DNA of 64,000 bases from contig NW_024037059.1 of the NCBI RefSeq assembly GCF_015706575.1, positions 26,732,129 to 26,796,128 on the forward strand, read 5' to 3'. Below the pieces are notes generated by a model that ran no database searches, was not told the DNA's origin, and saw only the letters and a list, made by a program, of their open reading frames with translations. Below are positions 1 to 15,000 of the stretch, in pieces; position 1 is the stretch's first letter; the number at the start of each line of letters is the position of its first letter. Origin of the DNA: Patiria miniata (taxonomy: Eukaryota; Echinodermata; Asteroidea; Valvatida; Asterinidae). The translations under genes and the position numbers were made by a program.

Positions 1-3000
1 ACCGCGATATACGAAGTTCGTGTCGCGGGCGCTTGCAGGTATTGCTGTATAGACTGACTGCACATAGGGGTACTACTGGCATTGATGCGCTAAATCTTGA
101 ATTTTCTCCGCAACTGCTGGGTTTCAGGACCTGTCCTTTTGCCAGCTTGTGGGCCTCATCACAAGCTTCCGAACAAGGTATAGTTTGTGCAGAACTGCCC
201 AGGTTAAGGTACCTTTAGACCGCGATATACGAAGTTCGTGTCGCGGGCGCTTGCAGCATTGCTGTATAGACTGACTGCACATAGGGGTACTACTGGCATT
301 GATGCGCTAAATCTTGAATTTTCTCCGCAACTGCTGGGTTTCAGGACCTGTCCTTTTGCCAGCTTGTGGGCCTCATCACAAGCTTCCGAACAAGGTATAG
401 TTTACTAAGTTCCGTATACTTCGGGCGCTTGCAGGCATTGCTGTATAGACTGACTGCACATAGGGGTACTACTGGCATTGATGCGCTAAATCTTAAATTT
501 TCTCCGCAACTGCTGGGTTTCAGGACCTGTCCTTTTGCCAGCTTGTGGGCCTCATCACAAGCTTCCGAACAAGGTATAGTTTGTGCAGAACTGCCCAGGT
601 TAAGGTACCTTTAGACCGCGATATACGAAGTTCGTGTCGCGGGCGCTTGCAGGCATTGCTGTATAGACTGACTGCACATAGGGGTACTACTGGCATTGAT
701 GCGCTAAATCTTGAATTTTCTCCGCAACTGCTGGGTTTCAGGACCTGTCCTTTTGCCAGCTTGTGGGCCTCATCACAAGCTTCCGAACAAGGTATAGTTT
801 GTGCAGAACTGCCCAGGTAAAGGTACCTTTAAACCGCGATATACGAAGTTCGTGTCGCGGGCGCTTGCAGGTATTGCTGTATAGACTGACTGCACATAGG
901 GGTACTACTGGCATTGATGCGCTAAATCTTGAATTTTCTCCGCAACTGCTGGGTTTCAGGACCTGTCCTTTTGCCAGCTTGTGGGCCTCATCACAAGCTT
1001 CCGAACAAGGTATAGTTTGTGCAGAACTGCCCAGGTAAAGGTACCTTTAGACCGCGATATACGAAGTTCGTGTCGCGGGCGCTTGCAGGTATTGCTGTAG
1101 ACTGACTGCACATAGGGTACTACTGGCATTGATGCGCTAAATCTTGAATTTTCTCCGCAACTGCTGGTTTCAGGACCTGTCCTTTTGCCAGCTTGTGGGC
1201 CTCATCACAAGCTTCCGAACAAGGTATAGTTTGTGCAGAACTGCCCAGGTAAAGGTACCTTTAAACCGCGATATACGAAGTTCGTGTCGCGGGCGCTTGC
1301 AGGTATTGCTGTATAGACTGACTGCACATAGGTGTACTACTGGCATTGATGCGCTAAATCTTGAATTTTCTCCGCAACTGCTGGGTTTCAGGACCTGTCC
1401 TTTTGCCAGCTTGTGGGCCTCATCACAAGCTTCCGAACAAGGTATAGTTTGTGCAGAACTGCCCAGGTAAGGTACCTTTAGACCGCGATATACGAAGTTC
1501 GTGTCGCGGGCGCTTGCAGGTTGCTGTATAGACTGACTGCACATAGGGGTACTACTGGCATTGATGCGCTAAATCTTGAATTTTCTCCGCAACTGCTGCG
1601 TTTCAGGACCTGTCCTTTTGCCAGCTTGTGGGCCTCATCACAAGCTTCCGAACAAGGTATAGTTTGTGCAGAACTGCCCAGGTAAAGGTACCTTTAAACC
1701 GCGATATACGAAGTTCGTGTCGCGGGCGCTTGCAGGTATTGCTGTATAGACTGACTGCACATAGGGTACTACTGGCATTGATGCGCTAAATCTTGAATTT
1801 TCTCCGCAACTGCTGGGTTTCAGGACCTGTCCTTTTGCCAGCTTGTGGGCCTCATCACAAGCTTCCGAACAAGGTATAGTTTGTGCAGAACTGCCCAGGT
1901 TAAGGTACCTTTAGACCGCGATATACGAAGTTCGTGTCGCGGGCGCTTGCAGGTATTGCTGTATAGACTGACTGCACATAGGGTACTACTGGCATTGATG
2001 CGCTAAATCTTGAATTTTCTCCGCAACTGCTGGGTTTCAGGACCTGTCCTTTTGCCAGCTTGTGGGCCTCATCACAAGCTTCCGAACAAGGTATAGTTTG
2101 TGCAGAACTGCCCAGGTTAAGGTACCTTTAGACCGCGATATACGAAGTTCGTGTCGCGGGCGCTTGCAGGCATTGCTGTATAGACTGACTGCACATAGGG
2201 GTACTACTGGCATTGATGCGCTAAATCTTGAATTTTCTCCGCAACTGCTGCGTTTCAGGACCTGTCCTTTTGCCAGCTTGTGGGCCTCATCACAAGCTTC
2301 CGAACAAGGTATAGTTTGTGCAGAACTGCCCAGGTAAGGTACCTTTAGAACCGCGATATACGAAGTTCGTGTCGCGGGCGCTTGCAGGCATTGCTGTATA
2401 GACTGACTGCACATAGGGGTACTACTGGCATTGATGCGCTAAATCTTGAATTTTCTCCGCAACTGCTGGTTTCAGGACCTGTCCTTTTGCCAGCTTGTGG
2501 GCCTCATCACAAGCTTCCGAACAAGGTATAGTTTGTGCAGAACTGCCCAGGTAAAGGTACCTTTAAACCGCGATATACGAAGTTCGTGTCGCGGGCGCTT
2601 GCAGGCATTGCTGTATAGACTGACTGCACATAGGGGTACTACTGGCATTGATGCGCTAAATCTTGAATTTTCTCCGCAACTGCTGGGTTTCAGGACCTGT
2701 CCTTTTGCCAGCTTGTGGGCCTCATCACAAGCTTCCGAACAAGGTATAGTTTGTGCAGAACTGCCCAGGTTAAGGTACCTTTAGACCGCGATATACGAAG
2801 TTCGTGTCGCGGGCGCTTGCAGGTATTGCTGTATAGACTGACTGCACATAGGGGTACTACTGGCATTGATGCGCTAAATCTTAAATTTTCTCCGCAACTG
2901 CTGGGTTTCAGGACCTGTCCTTTTGCCAGCTTGTGGGCCTCATCACAAGCTTCCGAACAAGGTATAGTTTGTGCAGAACTGCCCAGGTTAAGGTACCTTT

Positions 3001-6000
3001 AGACCGCGATATACGAAGTTCGTGTCGCGGGCGCTTGCAGGTATTGCTGTATAGACTGACTGCACATAGGGGTACTACTGGCATTGATGCGCTAAATCTT
3101 GAATTTTCTCCGCAACTGCTGGGTTTCAGGACCTGTCCTTTTGCCAGCTTGTGGGCCTCATCACAAGCTTCCGAACAAGGTATAGTTTGTGCAGAACTGC
3201 CCAGGTTAAGGTACCTTTAGACCGCGATATACGAAGTTCGTGTCGCGGGCGCTTGCAGGCATTGCTGTATAGACTGACTGCACATAGGGGTACTACTGGC
3301 ATTGATGCGCTAAATCTTGAATTTTCTCCGCAACTGCTGGTTTCAGGACCTGTCCTTTTGCCAGCTTGTGGGCCTCATCACAAGCTTCCGAACAAGGTAT
3401 AGTTTGTGCAGAACTGCCCAGGTAAGGTACCTTTAAACCGCGATATACGAAGTTCGTGTCGCGGGCGCTTGCAGGCATTGCTGTATAGACTGACTGCACA
3501 TAGGGGTACTACTGGCATTGATGCGCTAAATCTTGAATTTTCTCCGCAACTGCTGGGTTTCAGGACCTGTCCTTTTGCCAGCTTGTGGGCCTCATCACAA
3601 GCTTCCGAACAAGGTATAGTTTGTGCAGAACTGCCCAGGTAAAGGTACCTTTAACCGCGATATACGAAGTTCGTGTCGCGGGCGCTTGCAGGTATTGCTG
3701 TATAGACTGACTGCACATAGGGGTACTACTGGCATTGATGCGCTAAATCTTGAATTTTCTCTCCGCAACTGCTGGGTTTCAGGACCTGTCCTTTTGCCAG
3801 CTTGTGGGCCTCATCACAAGCTTCCGAACAAGGTATAGTTTGTGCAGAACTGCCCAGGTTAAGGTACCTTTAGACCGCGATATACGAAGTTCGTGTCGCG
3901 GGCGCTTGCAGGTATTGCTGTATAGACTGACTGCACATAGGGGTACTACTGGCATTGATGCGCTAAATCTTAATTTTCTCCGCAACTGCTGGGTTTCAGG
4001 ACCTGTCCTTTTGCCAGCTTGTGGGCCTCATCACAAGCTTCCGAACAAGGTATAGTTTGTGCAGAACTGCCCAGGTTAAGGTACCTTTAGACCGCGATAT
4101 ACGAAGTTCGTGTCGCGGGCGCTTGCAGGCATTGCTGTATAGACTGACTGCACATAGGGGTACTACTGGCATTGATGCGCTAAATCTTGAATTTTCTCCG
4201 CAACTGCTGGGTTTCAGGACCTGTCCTTTTGCCAGCTTGTGGGCCTCATCACAAGCTTCCGAACAAGGTATAGTTTGTGCAGAACTGCCCAGGTTAAGGT
4301 ACCTTTAGACCGCGATATACGAAGTTCGTGTCGCGGGCGCTTGCAGGCATTGCTGTATAGACTGACTGCACATAGGGGTACTACTGGCATTGATGCGCTA
4401 AATCTTGAATTTTCTCCGCAACTGCTGGGTTTCAGGACCTGTCCTTTTGCCAGCTTGTGGGCCTCATCACAAGCTTCCGAACAAGGTATAGTTTGTGCAG
4501 AACTGCCCAGGTTAAGGTACCTTTAGACCGCGATATACGAAGTTCGTGTCGCGGGCGCTTGCAGGCATTGCTGTATAGACTGACTGCACATAGGGGTACT
4601 ACTGGCATTGATGCGCTAAATCTTGAATTTTCTCCGCAACTGCTGGGTTTCAGGACCTGTCCTTTTGCCAGCTTGTGGGCCTCATCACAAGCTTCCGAAC
4701 AAGGTATAATTACGAAGTTCGTATCGCGGGCGCTTGCAGGCATTGCTGTATAGACTGACTGCACATAGGGGTACTACTGGCATTGATGCGCTAAATCTTA
4801 AATTTTCTCCGCAACTGCTGGTTTTCAGGACCTGTCCTTTTGCCAGCTTGTGGGCCTCATCACAAGCTTCCGAACAAGGTATAGTTTGTGCAGAACTGCC
4901 CAGGTTAAGGTACCTTTAGACCGCGATATACGAAGTTCGTGTCGCGGGCGCTTGCAGGCATTGCTGTATAGACTGACTGCACATAGGGGTACTACTGGCA
5001 TTGATGCGCTAAATCTTGAATTTTCTCCGCAACTGCTGGTTTCAGGACCTGTCCTTTTGCCAGCTTGTGGGCCTCATCACAAGCTTCCGAACAAGGTATA
5101 GTTTGTGCAGAACTGCCCAGGTTAAGGTACCTTTAGACCGCGATATACGAAGTTCGTGTCGCGGGCGCTTGCAGGCATTGCTGTATAGACTGACTGCACA
5201 TAGGGTACTACTGGCATTGATGCGCTAAATCTTGAATTTTCTCCGCAACTGCTGGTTTCAGGACCTGTCCTTTTGCCAGCTTGTGGGCCTCATCACAAGC
5301 TTCCGAACAAGGTATAGTTTGTGCAGAACTGCCCAGGTAAAGGTACCTTTAGACCGCGATATACGAATTTCGTGTCGCGGGCGCTTGCAGGTATTGCTGT
5401 ATAGACTGACTGCACATAGGGGTACTACTGGCATTGATGCGCTAAATCTTAAATTTTCTCCGCAACTGCTGGGTTTCAGGACCTGTCCTTTTGCCAGCTT
5501 GTGGGCCTCATCACAAGCTTCCGAACAAGGTATAGTTTGTGCAGAACTGCCCAGGTTAAAGTACCTTTAGACCGCGATATACGAAGTTCGTGTCGCGGGC
5601 GCTTGCAGGCATTGCTGTATAGACTGACTGCACATAGGGGTACTACTGGCATTGATGCGCTAAATCTTAAATTTTCTCCGCAACTGCTGCGTTTCAGGAC
5701 CTGTCCTTTTGCCAGCTTGTGGGCCTCATCACAAGCTTCCGAACAAGGTATAGTTTGTGCAGAACTGCCCAGGTTAAGGTACCTTTAGACCGCGATATAC
5801 GAAGTTCGTGTCGCGGGCGCTTGCAGGCATTGCTGTATAGACTGACTGCACATAGGGGTACTACTGGCATTGATGCGCTAAATCTTGAATTTTCTCCGCA
5901 ACTGCTGGTTTCAGGACCTGTCCTTTTGCCAGCTTGTGGGCCTCATCACAAGCTTCCGAACAAGGGTATAATTTACGAAGTTCGTATCGCGGGCGCTTGC

Positions 6001-9000
6001 AGGCATTGCTGTATAGACTGACTGCACATAGGGGTACTACTGGCATTGATGCGCTAAATCTTAAATTTTCTCCGCAACTGCTGGTTTCAGGACCTGTCCT
6101 TTTGCCAGCTTGTGGGCCTCATCACAAGCTTCCGAACAAGGTATAGTTTGTGCAGAACTGCCCAGTTAAGGTACCTTTAGACCGCGATATACGAAGTTCG
6201 TGTCGCGGGCGCTTGCAGGCATTGCTGTATAGACTGACTGCACATAGGGGTACTACTGGCATTGATGCGCTAAATCTTGAATTTTCTCCGCAACTGCTGA
6301 GTTTCAGGACCTGTCCTTTTGCCAGCTTGTGGGCTCATCACAAGCTTCCGAACAAGGTATAGTTGCAGAACTGCCAGGTTAAGGTACCTTTAGACCGCGA
6401 TATACGAAGTTCGTGTCGCGGGCGCTTGCAGGCATTGCTGTATAGACTGACTGCACATAGGGGTACTACTGGCATTGATGCGCTAAATCTTGAATTTTCT
6501 CCGCAACTGCTGGTTTCAGGACCTGTCCTTTTGCCAGCTTGTGGGCCTCATCACAAGCTTCCGAACAAGGTATAGTTTGTGCAGAACTGCCCAGGTAAAG
6601 GTACCTTTAGACCGCGATATACGAAGTTCGTGTCGCGGGCGCTTGCAGGCATTGCTGTATAGACTGACTGCACATAGGGTACTACTGGCATTGATGCGCT
6701 AAATCTTAAATTTTCTCCGCAACTGCTGGGTTTCAGGACCTGTCCTTTTGCCAGCTTGTGGGCCTCATCACAAGCTTCCGAACAAGGTATAGTTTGTGCA
6801 GAACTGCCCAGGTTAAGGTACCTTTAGACCGCGATATACGAAGTTCGTGTCGCGGGCGCTTGCAGGCATTGCTGTATAGACTGACTGCACATAGGGGTAC
6901 TACTGGCATTGATGCGCTAAATCTTAAATTTTCTCCGCAACTGCTGGGTTTCAGGACCTGTCCTTTTGCCAGCTTGTGGGCCTCATCACAAGCTTCCGAA
7001 CAAGGTATAGTTTGTGCAGAACTGCCCAGGTTAAGGTACCTTTAGACCGCGATATACGAAGTTCGTGTCGCGGGCGCTTGCAGGCATTGCTGTATAGACT
7101 GACTGCATATAGGGGTACTACTGGCATTGATGCGCTAAATCTTGAATTTTCTCCGCAACTGCTGGGTTTCAGGACCTGTCCTTTTGCCAGCTTGTGGGCC
7201 TCATCACAAGCTTCCGAACAAGGTATAATTACGAAGTTCGTATCGCGGGCGCTTGCAGGCATTGCTGTATAGACTGACTGCACATAGGGGTACTACTGGC
7301 ATTGATGCGCTAAATCTTAAATTTTCTCCGCAACTGCTGGGTTTCAGGACCTGTCCTTTTGCCAGCTTGTGGGCCTCATCACAAGCTTCCGAACAAGGTA
7401 TAGTTTGTGCAGAACTGCCCAGGTAAGGTACCTTTAAACCGCGATATACGAAGTTCGTGTCGCGGGCGCTTGCAGGCATTGCTGTATAGACTGACTGCAC
7501 ATAGGGGTACTACTGGCATTGATGCGCTAAATCTTGAATTTTCTCCGCAACTGCTGGGTTTCAGGACCTGTCCTTTTGCCAGCTTGTGGGCCTCATCACA
7601 AGCTTCCGAACAAGGTATAGTTTGTGCAGAACTGCCCAGGTAAAGGTACCTTTAAACCGCGATATACGAAGTTCGTGTCGCGGGGCTTGCAGGTATTGCT
7701 GTATAGACTGACTGCACATAGGGGTACTATAGGCATTGATGCGCTAAATCTTGAATTTTCTCCGCAACTGCTGGGTTTCAGGACCTGTCCTTTTGCCAGC
7801 TCGTGGGCCTCATCACAAGCTTCCGAACAAGGTATAGTTTGTGCAGAACTGCCCAGGTTAAGGTACCTTTAGACCACGATATACGAATTTCGTGTCGCGG
7901 GCGCTTGCAGGTATTGCTGTATAGACTGTCTGCACATAGGTGTACTACTGGCATTGATGCGCTAAATCTTAAATTTTCTCCGCATCTGCTGGGTTTCAGG
8001 ACCTGTCCTTTTGCCAGCTTGTGGGCCTCATCACAAGCTTCCGAACAAGGCATAGTTTGTGCAGAACTGCCCAGGTTAAGGTACTTTTAGACCGCAATAT
8101 ACGAAGTTCGTGTCGCGGGCGCTTGCAGGCATTGCTGTATAGACTGACTGCACATAGGGGTACTACTGGCATTGATGCGCTAAATCTTGAATTTTCTCCG
8201 CAACTGCTGCGTTTCAGGACCTGTCCTTTTGCCAGCTTGTGGGCCTCATCACAAGCTTCCGAAAAAGGTATAGTTTGTGCAGAACTGCCCAGGTTAAGGT
8301 ACCTTTAGACCGCGATATACGAAGTTTGTGTCGCGGGCGCTTGCAGGCATTGCTGTATAGACTGACTGCACATAGGGGTACTACTGGCATTGATGCGCTA
8401 AATCTTGAATTTTCTCCGCAACTGCTGGGATTCAGGACCTGTCCTTTTGCCAGCTTGTGGGCTTCATCACAAGCTTCCGAACAAGGTATAGTTTGTGCAG
8501 AACTGCCCAGGTTACGGTACCTTTAGACCGCGATATACGAAGTTCGTGTCGCGGGCGCTTGCAGGCATTGCTGCATAGACTGACTGCATATAGGGGTACT
8601 ACTGGCATTGATGCGCTAAATCTTGAATTTTCTCCGCAACTGCTGGGTTTCAGGACCTGTCCTTTTGCCAGTATGTGGGCCTCATCAAAAGCTTCCGAAC
8701 AAGGTATAATTACGAAGTTCGTATCGCGGGCGCTTGCAGGCATTGCTGTATGGACTGACTCCACATAGGGGTACTACTGGCATTGATGCGCTAAATCTTA
8801 AATTTTCTCCGCAACTGCTGGGTTTCAGGACCTGTCCTTTTGCCAGCTTGTGGGCCTCATCACAAGCTTCCGAACAAGGTAGAGTTTGTGCAGAACTGCC
8901 CAGGTTAAGGTACCTTTAGACCGCGATTTACGAAGTTCGTGTCGCGGGCGCTTGCAGGCATTGCTGTATAGACTGGCTGCACATAGGGGTACTACTGGCA

Positions 9001-12000
9001 TTGATGCGCTAAATCTTGAATGTTCTCCGCAACTGCTGAGTTTCAGGACCTGTCCTTTCACCAGCTTGTGGGCCTCATCACAAGCTTTCGAACAAGGTAT
9101 AGTGCAGAACTGCCCAGGTTAAGGTACCTTTAGACCGCGATATACGAAGTTCGTGTCGCGGGCGCTTGCAGGCATTGCTGTATAGACTGACTGCACATAG
9201 GGGTACTACTGGCATTGATGCGCTAAATCTTGAATTTTCTCCGCAACTGCTGGGTTTCAGGACCTGTCCTTTTGCCAGCTTGTGGGCCTCATCACAAGCT
9301 TCCGAACAAGGTATAGTTGGTGCAGAACTGCCCAGGTAAAGGTACCTTTAGACCGCGATATACGAATTTCGTGTCGCGGGCGCTTGCAGGCATTGCTGTA
9401 TAGACTGACTGCACATAGGGACTACTGGCATTGATGCTCTAAATCTTAAATTTTCTCCGAACTGCTGGGTTTCAGGACCTGTTCTTTTGCCAGCTTGTGG
9501 GCCTCATCACAAGCTTCCGAACAAGGTATAGTTTGTGCAGAACTGCCCAGGTTAAGTACCTTTAGACCGCGATATACGAAGTTCGTGTCGCGGGCGCTTG
9601 CAGGCATTGCTGTATATTCTGACTGCACATAGGGTATTACTGGCATTGATGCTCTCAATCTTAAATTTTCTCCGCAACTGCTCGGTTTCAGGACCTGTCC
9701 TTTTGCCAGCTTGTGGGCCTCATCACAAGCTTCCGAACAAGGTATAGTTTGTGCAGAACTGCCCAGGTTACGGTACCTTTAGACCGCGATATACGAAGTT
9801 CGTATCGCGGGCGCTTGCAGGCATTGCTGTATGACTGACTCCACATAGGGGTACTACTGGCATTGATGCGCTAAATCTTAAATTTTCTCCGCAACTGCTG
9901 GGTTTCAGGACCTGTCCTTTTGCCAGCTTGTGGGCCTCATCACAAGCTTCCGAACAAGGTAGAGTTTGTGCAGAACTGCCCAGTTACGGTACCTTTAGAC
10001 CGCGATTTACGAAGTTCGTGTCGCGGGCGCTTGCAGGCATTGCTGTATAGACTGGCTGCACATAGGGGTACTACTGGCATTGATGCGCTAAATCTTGAAT
10101 GTTCTCCGCAACTGCTGAGTTTCAGGACCTGTCCTTTCACCAGCTTGTGGGACTCATCACAAGCTTTCGAACAAGGTATAGTGCAGAACTGCCCAGGTTA
10201 CGGTACCTTTAGACCGCGATATACGAAGTTCGTGTCGCGGGCGCTTGCAGGCATTGTTGTATAGACTGACTGCACATAGGGGTACTACTGGCATTGATGC
10301 GCTAAATCTTGAATTTTCTCCGCAACTGCTGGTTTCAGGACCTGTCCTTTTGCCAGCTTGTGGGCCTCATCACAAGCTTCCGAACAAGGTATAGTTGGTG
10401 CAGAACTGCCCAGGTAAAGGTACCTTTAGACCGCGATATACGAATTTCGTGTCGCGGGCGCTTGCAGGCATTGCTGTATAGACTGACTGCACATAGGGAT
10501 ACTACTGGCATTGATGCTCTCAATCTTAAATTTTCTCCGCAACTGCTGGGTTTCAGGACCTGTTCTTTTGCTTGCTTGTGGGCCTCATCACAAGCTTCCG
10601 AACAAGGTATAGTTTGTGCAGAACTGCCCAGGTTAAGTACCTTTAGACCGCGATATACGAAGTTCGTGTCGCGGGCGCTTGCAGGCATTGCTGTATATTC
10701 TGACTGCACATAGGAGTATTACTGGCATTGATGCTCTCAATCTTAAATTTTCTCCGCAACTGCTCGGTTTCAGGACCTGTCCTTTTGCCAGCTTGTGGGT
10801 CTCATCACAAGCTTCCGAACAAGGTATAGTTTGTGCAGAACTGCCCAGGTTACGGTACCTTTAGACCGCGATATACGAAGTTCGTGTCGCGGGCGCTTGC
10901 AGGCATTGCTGCATAGACTGACTGCATATAGGGGTACTACTGGCATTGATGCGCTAAATCTTGAATTTTCTCCGCAACTGCTGGGTTTCAGGACCTGTCC
11001 TTTTGCCAGTATGTGGGCCTCATCAAAAGCTTCCGAACAAGGTATAATTACGAAGTTCGTATCGCGGGCGCTTGCAGGCATTGCTGTATGGACTGACTCC
11101 ACATAGGGGTACTACTGGCATTGATGCGCTAAATCTTAATTTTCTCCGCAACTGCTGGGTTTCAGGACCTGTCCTTTTGCCAGCTTGTGGGCCTCATCAC
11201 AAGCTTCCGAACAAGGTAGAGTTTGTGCAGAACTGCCCAGGTTACGGTACCTTTAGACCGCGATTTACGAAGTTCGTGTCGCGGGCGCTTGCAGGCATTG
11301 CTGTATAGACTGGCTGCACATAGGGGTACTACTGGCATTGATGCGCTAAATCTTGAATTTTCTCCGCAACTGCTGAGTTTCAGGACCTGTCCTTTCACCA
11401 GCTTGTGGGACTCATCACAAGCTTTCGAACAAGGTATAGTGCAGAACTGCCCAGGTTAAGGTACCTTTAGACCGCGATATACGAAGTTCGTGTCTCGGGC
11501 GCTTGCAGGCATTGTTGTATAGACTGACTGCACATAGGGGTACTACTGGCATTGATGCGCTAAATCTTGAATTTTCTCCGCAACTGCTGGGTTTCAGGAC
11601 CTGTCCTTTTGCCAGCTTGTGGGCCTCATCACAAGCTTCCGAACAAGGTATAGTTGGTGCAGAACTGCCCAGGTAAAGGTACCTTTAGACCGCGATATAC
11701 GAATTTCGTGTCGCGGGCGCTTGCAGGCATTGCTGTATAGACTGACTGCACATAGGGATACTACTGGCATTGATGCTCTCAATCTTAAATTTTCTCCGGA
11801 ACTGCTGGGTTTCAGGACCTGTTCTTTTGCTTGCTTGTGGGCCTCATCACAAGCTTCCGAACAAGGTATAGTTTGTGCAGAACTGCCCAGGTTAAAGTAC
11901 CTTTAGACCGCGATATACGAAGTTCGTGTCGCGGGCGCTTGCAGGCATTGCTGTATATTCTGACTGCACATAGGAGTATTACTGGCATTGATGCTCTCAA

Positions 12001-15000
12001 TCTTAAATTTTCTCCGCAACTGCTCGGTTTCAGGACCTGTCCTTTTGCCAGCTTGTGGGCCTCATCACAAGCTTCCGAACAAGGTATAGTTTGTGCAGAA
12101 CTGCCCAGGTTACGGTACCTTTAGACCGCGATATACGAAGTTCGTATCGCGGGCGCTTGCAGGCATTGCTGTATGGACTGACTCCACATAGGGGTACTAC
12201 TGGCATTGATGCGCTAAATCTTAAATTTTCTCCGCAACTGCTGGGTTTCAGGACCTGTCCTTTTGCCAGCTTGTGGGCCTCATCACAAGCTTCCGAACAA
12301 GGTAGAGTTTGTGCAGAACTGCCCAGGTTACGGTACCTTTAGACCGCGATTTACGAAGTTCGTGTCGCGGGCGCTTGCAGGCATTGCTGTATAGACTGGC
12401 TGCACATAGGGGTACTACTGGCATTGATGCGCTAAATCTTGAATGTTCTCCGCAACTGCTGAGTTTCAGGACCTGTCCTTTCACCAGCTTGTGGGACTCA
12501 TCACAAGCTTTCGAACAAGGTATAGTGCAGAACTGCCCAGGTTAAGGTACCTTTAGACCGCGATATACGAAGTTCGTGTCTCGGGCGCTTGCAGGCATTG
12601 TTGTATAGACTGACTGCACATAGGGGTACTACTGGCATTGATGCGCTAAATCTTGAATTTTCTCCGCAACTGCTGGGTTTCAGGACCTGTCCTTTTGCCA
12701 GCTTGTGGGCCTCATCACAAGCTTCCGAACAAGGTATAGTTGGTGCAGAACTGCCCAGGTAAAGGTACCTTTAGACCGCGATATACGAATTTCGTGTCGC
12801 GGGCGCTTGCAGGCATTGCTGTATAGACTGACTGCACATAGGGATACTACTGGCATTGATGCTCTCAATCTTAAATTTTCTCCGCAACTGCTGGGTTTCA
12901 GGACCTGTTCTTTTGCTTGCTTGTGGGCCTCATCACAAGCTTCCGAACAAGGTATAGTTTGTGCAGAACTGCCCAGGTTAAAGTACCTTTAGACCGCGAT
13001 ATACGAAGTTCGTGTCGCGGGCGCTTGCAGGCATTGCTGTATATTCTGACTGCACATAGGAGTATTACTGGCATTGATGCTCTCAATCTTAAATTTTCTC
13101 CGCAACTGCTCGGTTTCAGGACCTGTCCTTTTGCCAGCTTGTGGGTCTCATCACAAGCTTCCGAACAAGGTATAGTTTGTGCAGAACTGCCCAGGTTACG
13201 GTACCTTTAGACCGCGATATACGAAGTTCGTGTCGCGGGCGCTTGCAGGCATTGCTGCATAGACTGACTGCATATAGGGGTACTACTGGCATTGATGCGC
13301 TAAATCTTGAATTTTCTCCGCAACTGCTGGGTTTCAGGACCTGTCCTTTTGCCAGTATGTGGGCCTCATCAAAAGCTTCCGAACAAGGTATAATTACGAA
13401 GTTCGTATCGCGGGCGCTTGCAGGCATTGCTGTATGGACTGACTCCACATAGGGGTACTACTGGCATTGATGCGCTAAATCTTAAATTTTCTCCGCAACT
13501 GCTGGGTTTCAGGACCTGTCCTTTTGCCAGCTTGTGGGCCTCATCACAAGCTTCCGAACAAGGTAGAGTTTGTGCAGAACTGCCCAGGTTACGGTACCTT
13601 TAGACCGCGATTTACGAAGTTCGTGTCGCGGGCGCTTGCAGGCATTGCTGTATAGACTGGCTGCACATAGGGGTACTACTGGCATTGATGCGCTAAATCT
13701 TGAATGTTCTCCGCAACTGCTGGGTTTCAGGACCTGTCCTTTTGCCAGCTTGTGGGCCTCATCACAAGCTTCCGAACAAGGTAGAGTTTGTGCAGAACTG
13801 CCCAGGTTACGGTACCTTTAGACCGCGATTTACGAAGTTCGTGTCTCGGGCGCTTGCAGGCATTGTTGTATAGACTGACTGCACATAGGGGTACTACTGG
13901 CATTGATGCGCTAAATCTTGAATTTTCTCCGCAACTGCTGGGTTTCAGGACCTGTCCTTTTGCCAGCTTGTGGGCCTCATCACAAGCTTCCGAACAAGGT
14001 ATAGTTGGTGCAGAACTGCCCAGGTAAAGGTACCTTTAGACCGCGATATACGAATTTCGTGTCGCGGGCGCTTGCAGGCATTGCTGTATAGACTGACTGC
14101 ACATAGGGATACTACTGGCATTGATGCTCTCAATCTTAAATTTTCTCCCCAACTGCTGGGTTTCAGGACCTGTTCTTTTGCTTGCTTGTGGGCCTCATCA
14201 CAAGCTTCCGAACAAGGTATAGTTTGTGCAGAACTGCCCAGGTTAAAGTACCTTTAGACCGCGATATACGAAGTTCGTGTCGCGGGCGCTTGCAGGCATT
14301 GCTGTATATTCAGACTGCACATAGGAGTATTACTGGCATTGATGCTCTCAATCTTAAATTTTCTCCGCAACTGCTCGGTTTCAGGACCTGTCCTTTTGCC
14401 AGCTTGTGGGCCTCATCACAAGCTTCCGAACAAGGTATAGTTTGTGCAGAACTGCCCAGGTTAAGTTACCTTTAGACCGCGATATACGAAGTTCGTGTCG
14501 CGGGCGCTTGCAGGCATTGCTGTATAGACTGACTGCACATAGGGATACTACTGGCATTGATGCGCTAAATCTTAAATTTTCTTCGCAACTGCTGGGTTTC
14601 AGGACCTGTCCTTTTGCCAGCTTGTGGGCCTCATCACAAGCTTCCGAACAAGGTATAGTTTGTGCAGAACTGCCCAGGTAAAGGTACCTTTAGACCGCGT
14701 TATACGAAGTTCGTGTCGCGGGCGCTTGCAGGTATTGCTGTATAGACTGACTGCACATAGGGGTACTACTGGCATTGATGCGCTAAATCTTGAATTTTCT
14801 CCGCAACTGCTGGGTTTCAGGACCTGTCCTTTTGCCAGCTTGTTGGAGTCATCACAACCTTCCGAACAAGGTATAGTTTGTACAGAACTGCCCAGGTTAA
14901 GGTACCTTTAGACCGCGATATACGAAGTTCGTGTCGCGGGCGCTTGCAGGCATTGCTGTATAGACTGACTGCACATAGGGGTACTACTGGAATTGATGCG

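Noticed and set aside
220..260. CENP-B-box-like sequence TTCGTGTCGCGGG in the satellite monomer
   Set aside because: The spacing between TTCG and CGGG is five bases rather than seven and the central A is missing, so it does not fit the box.
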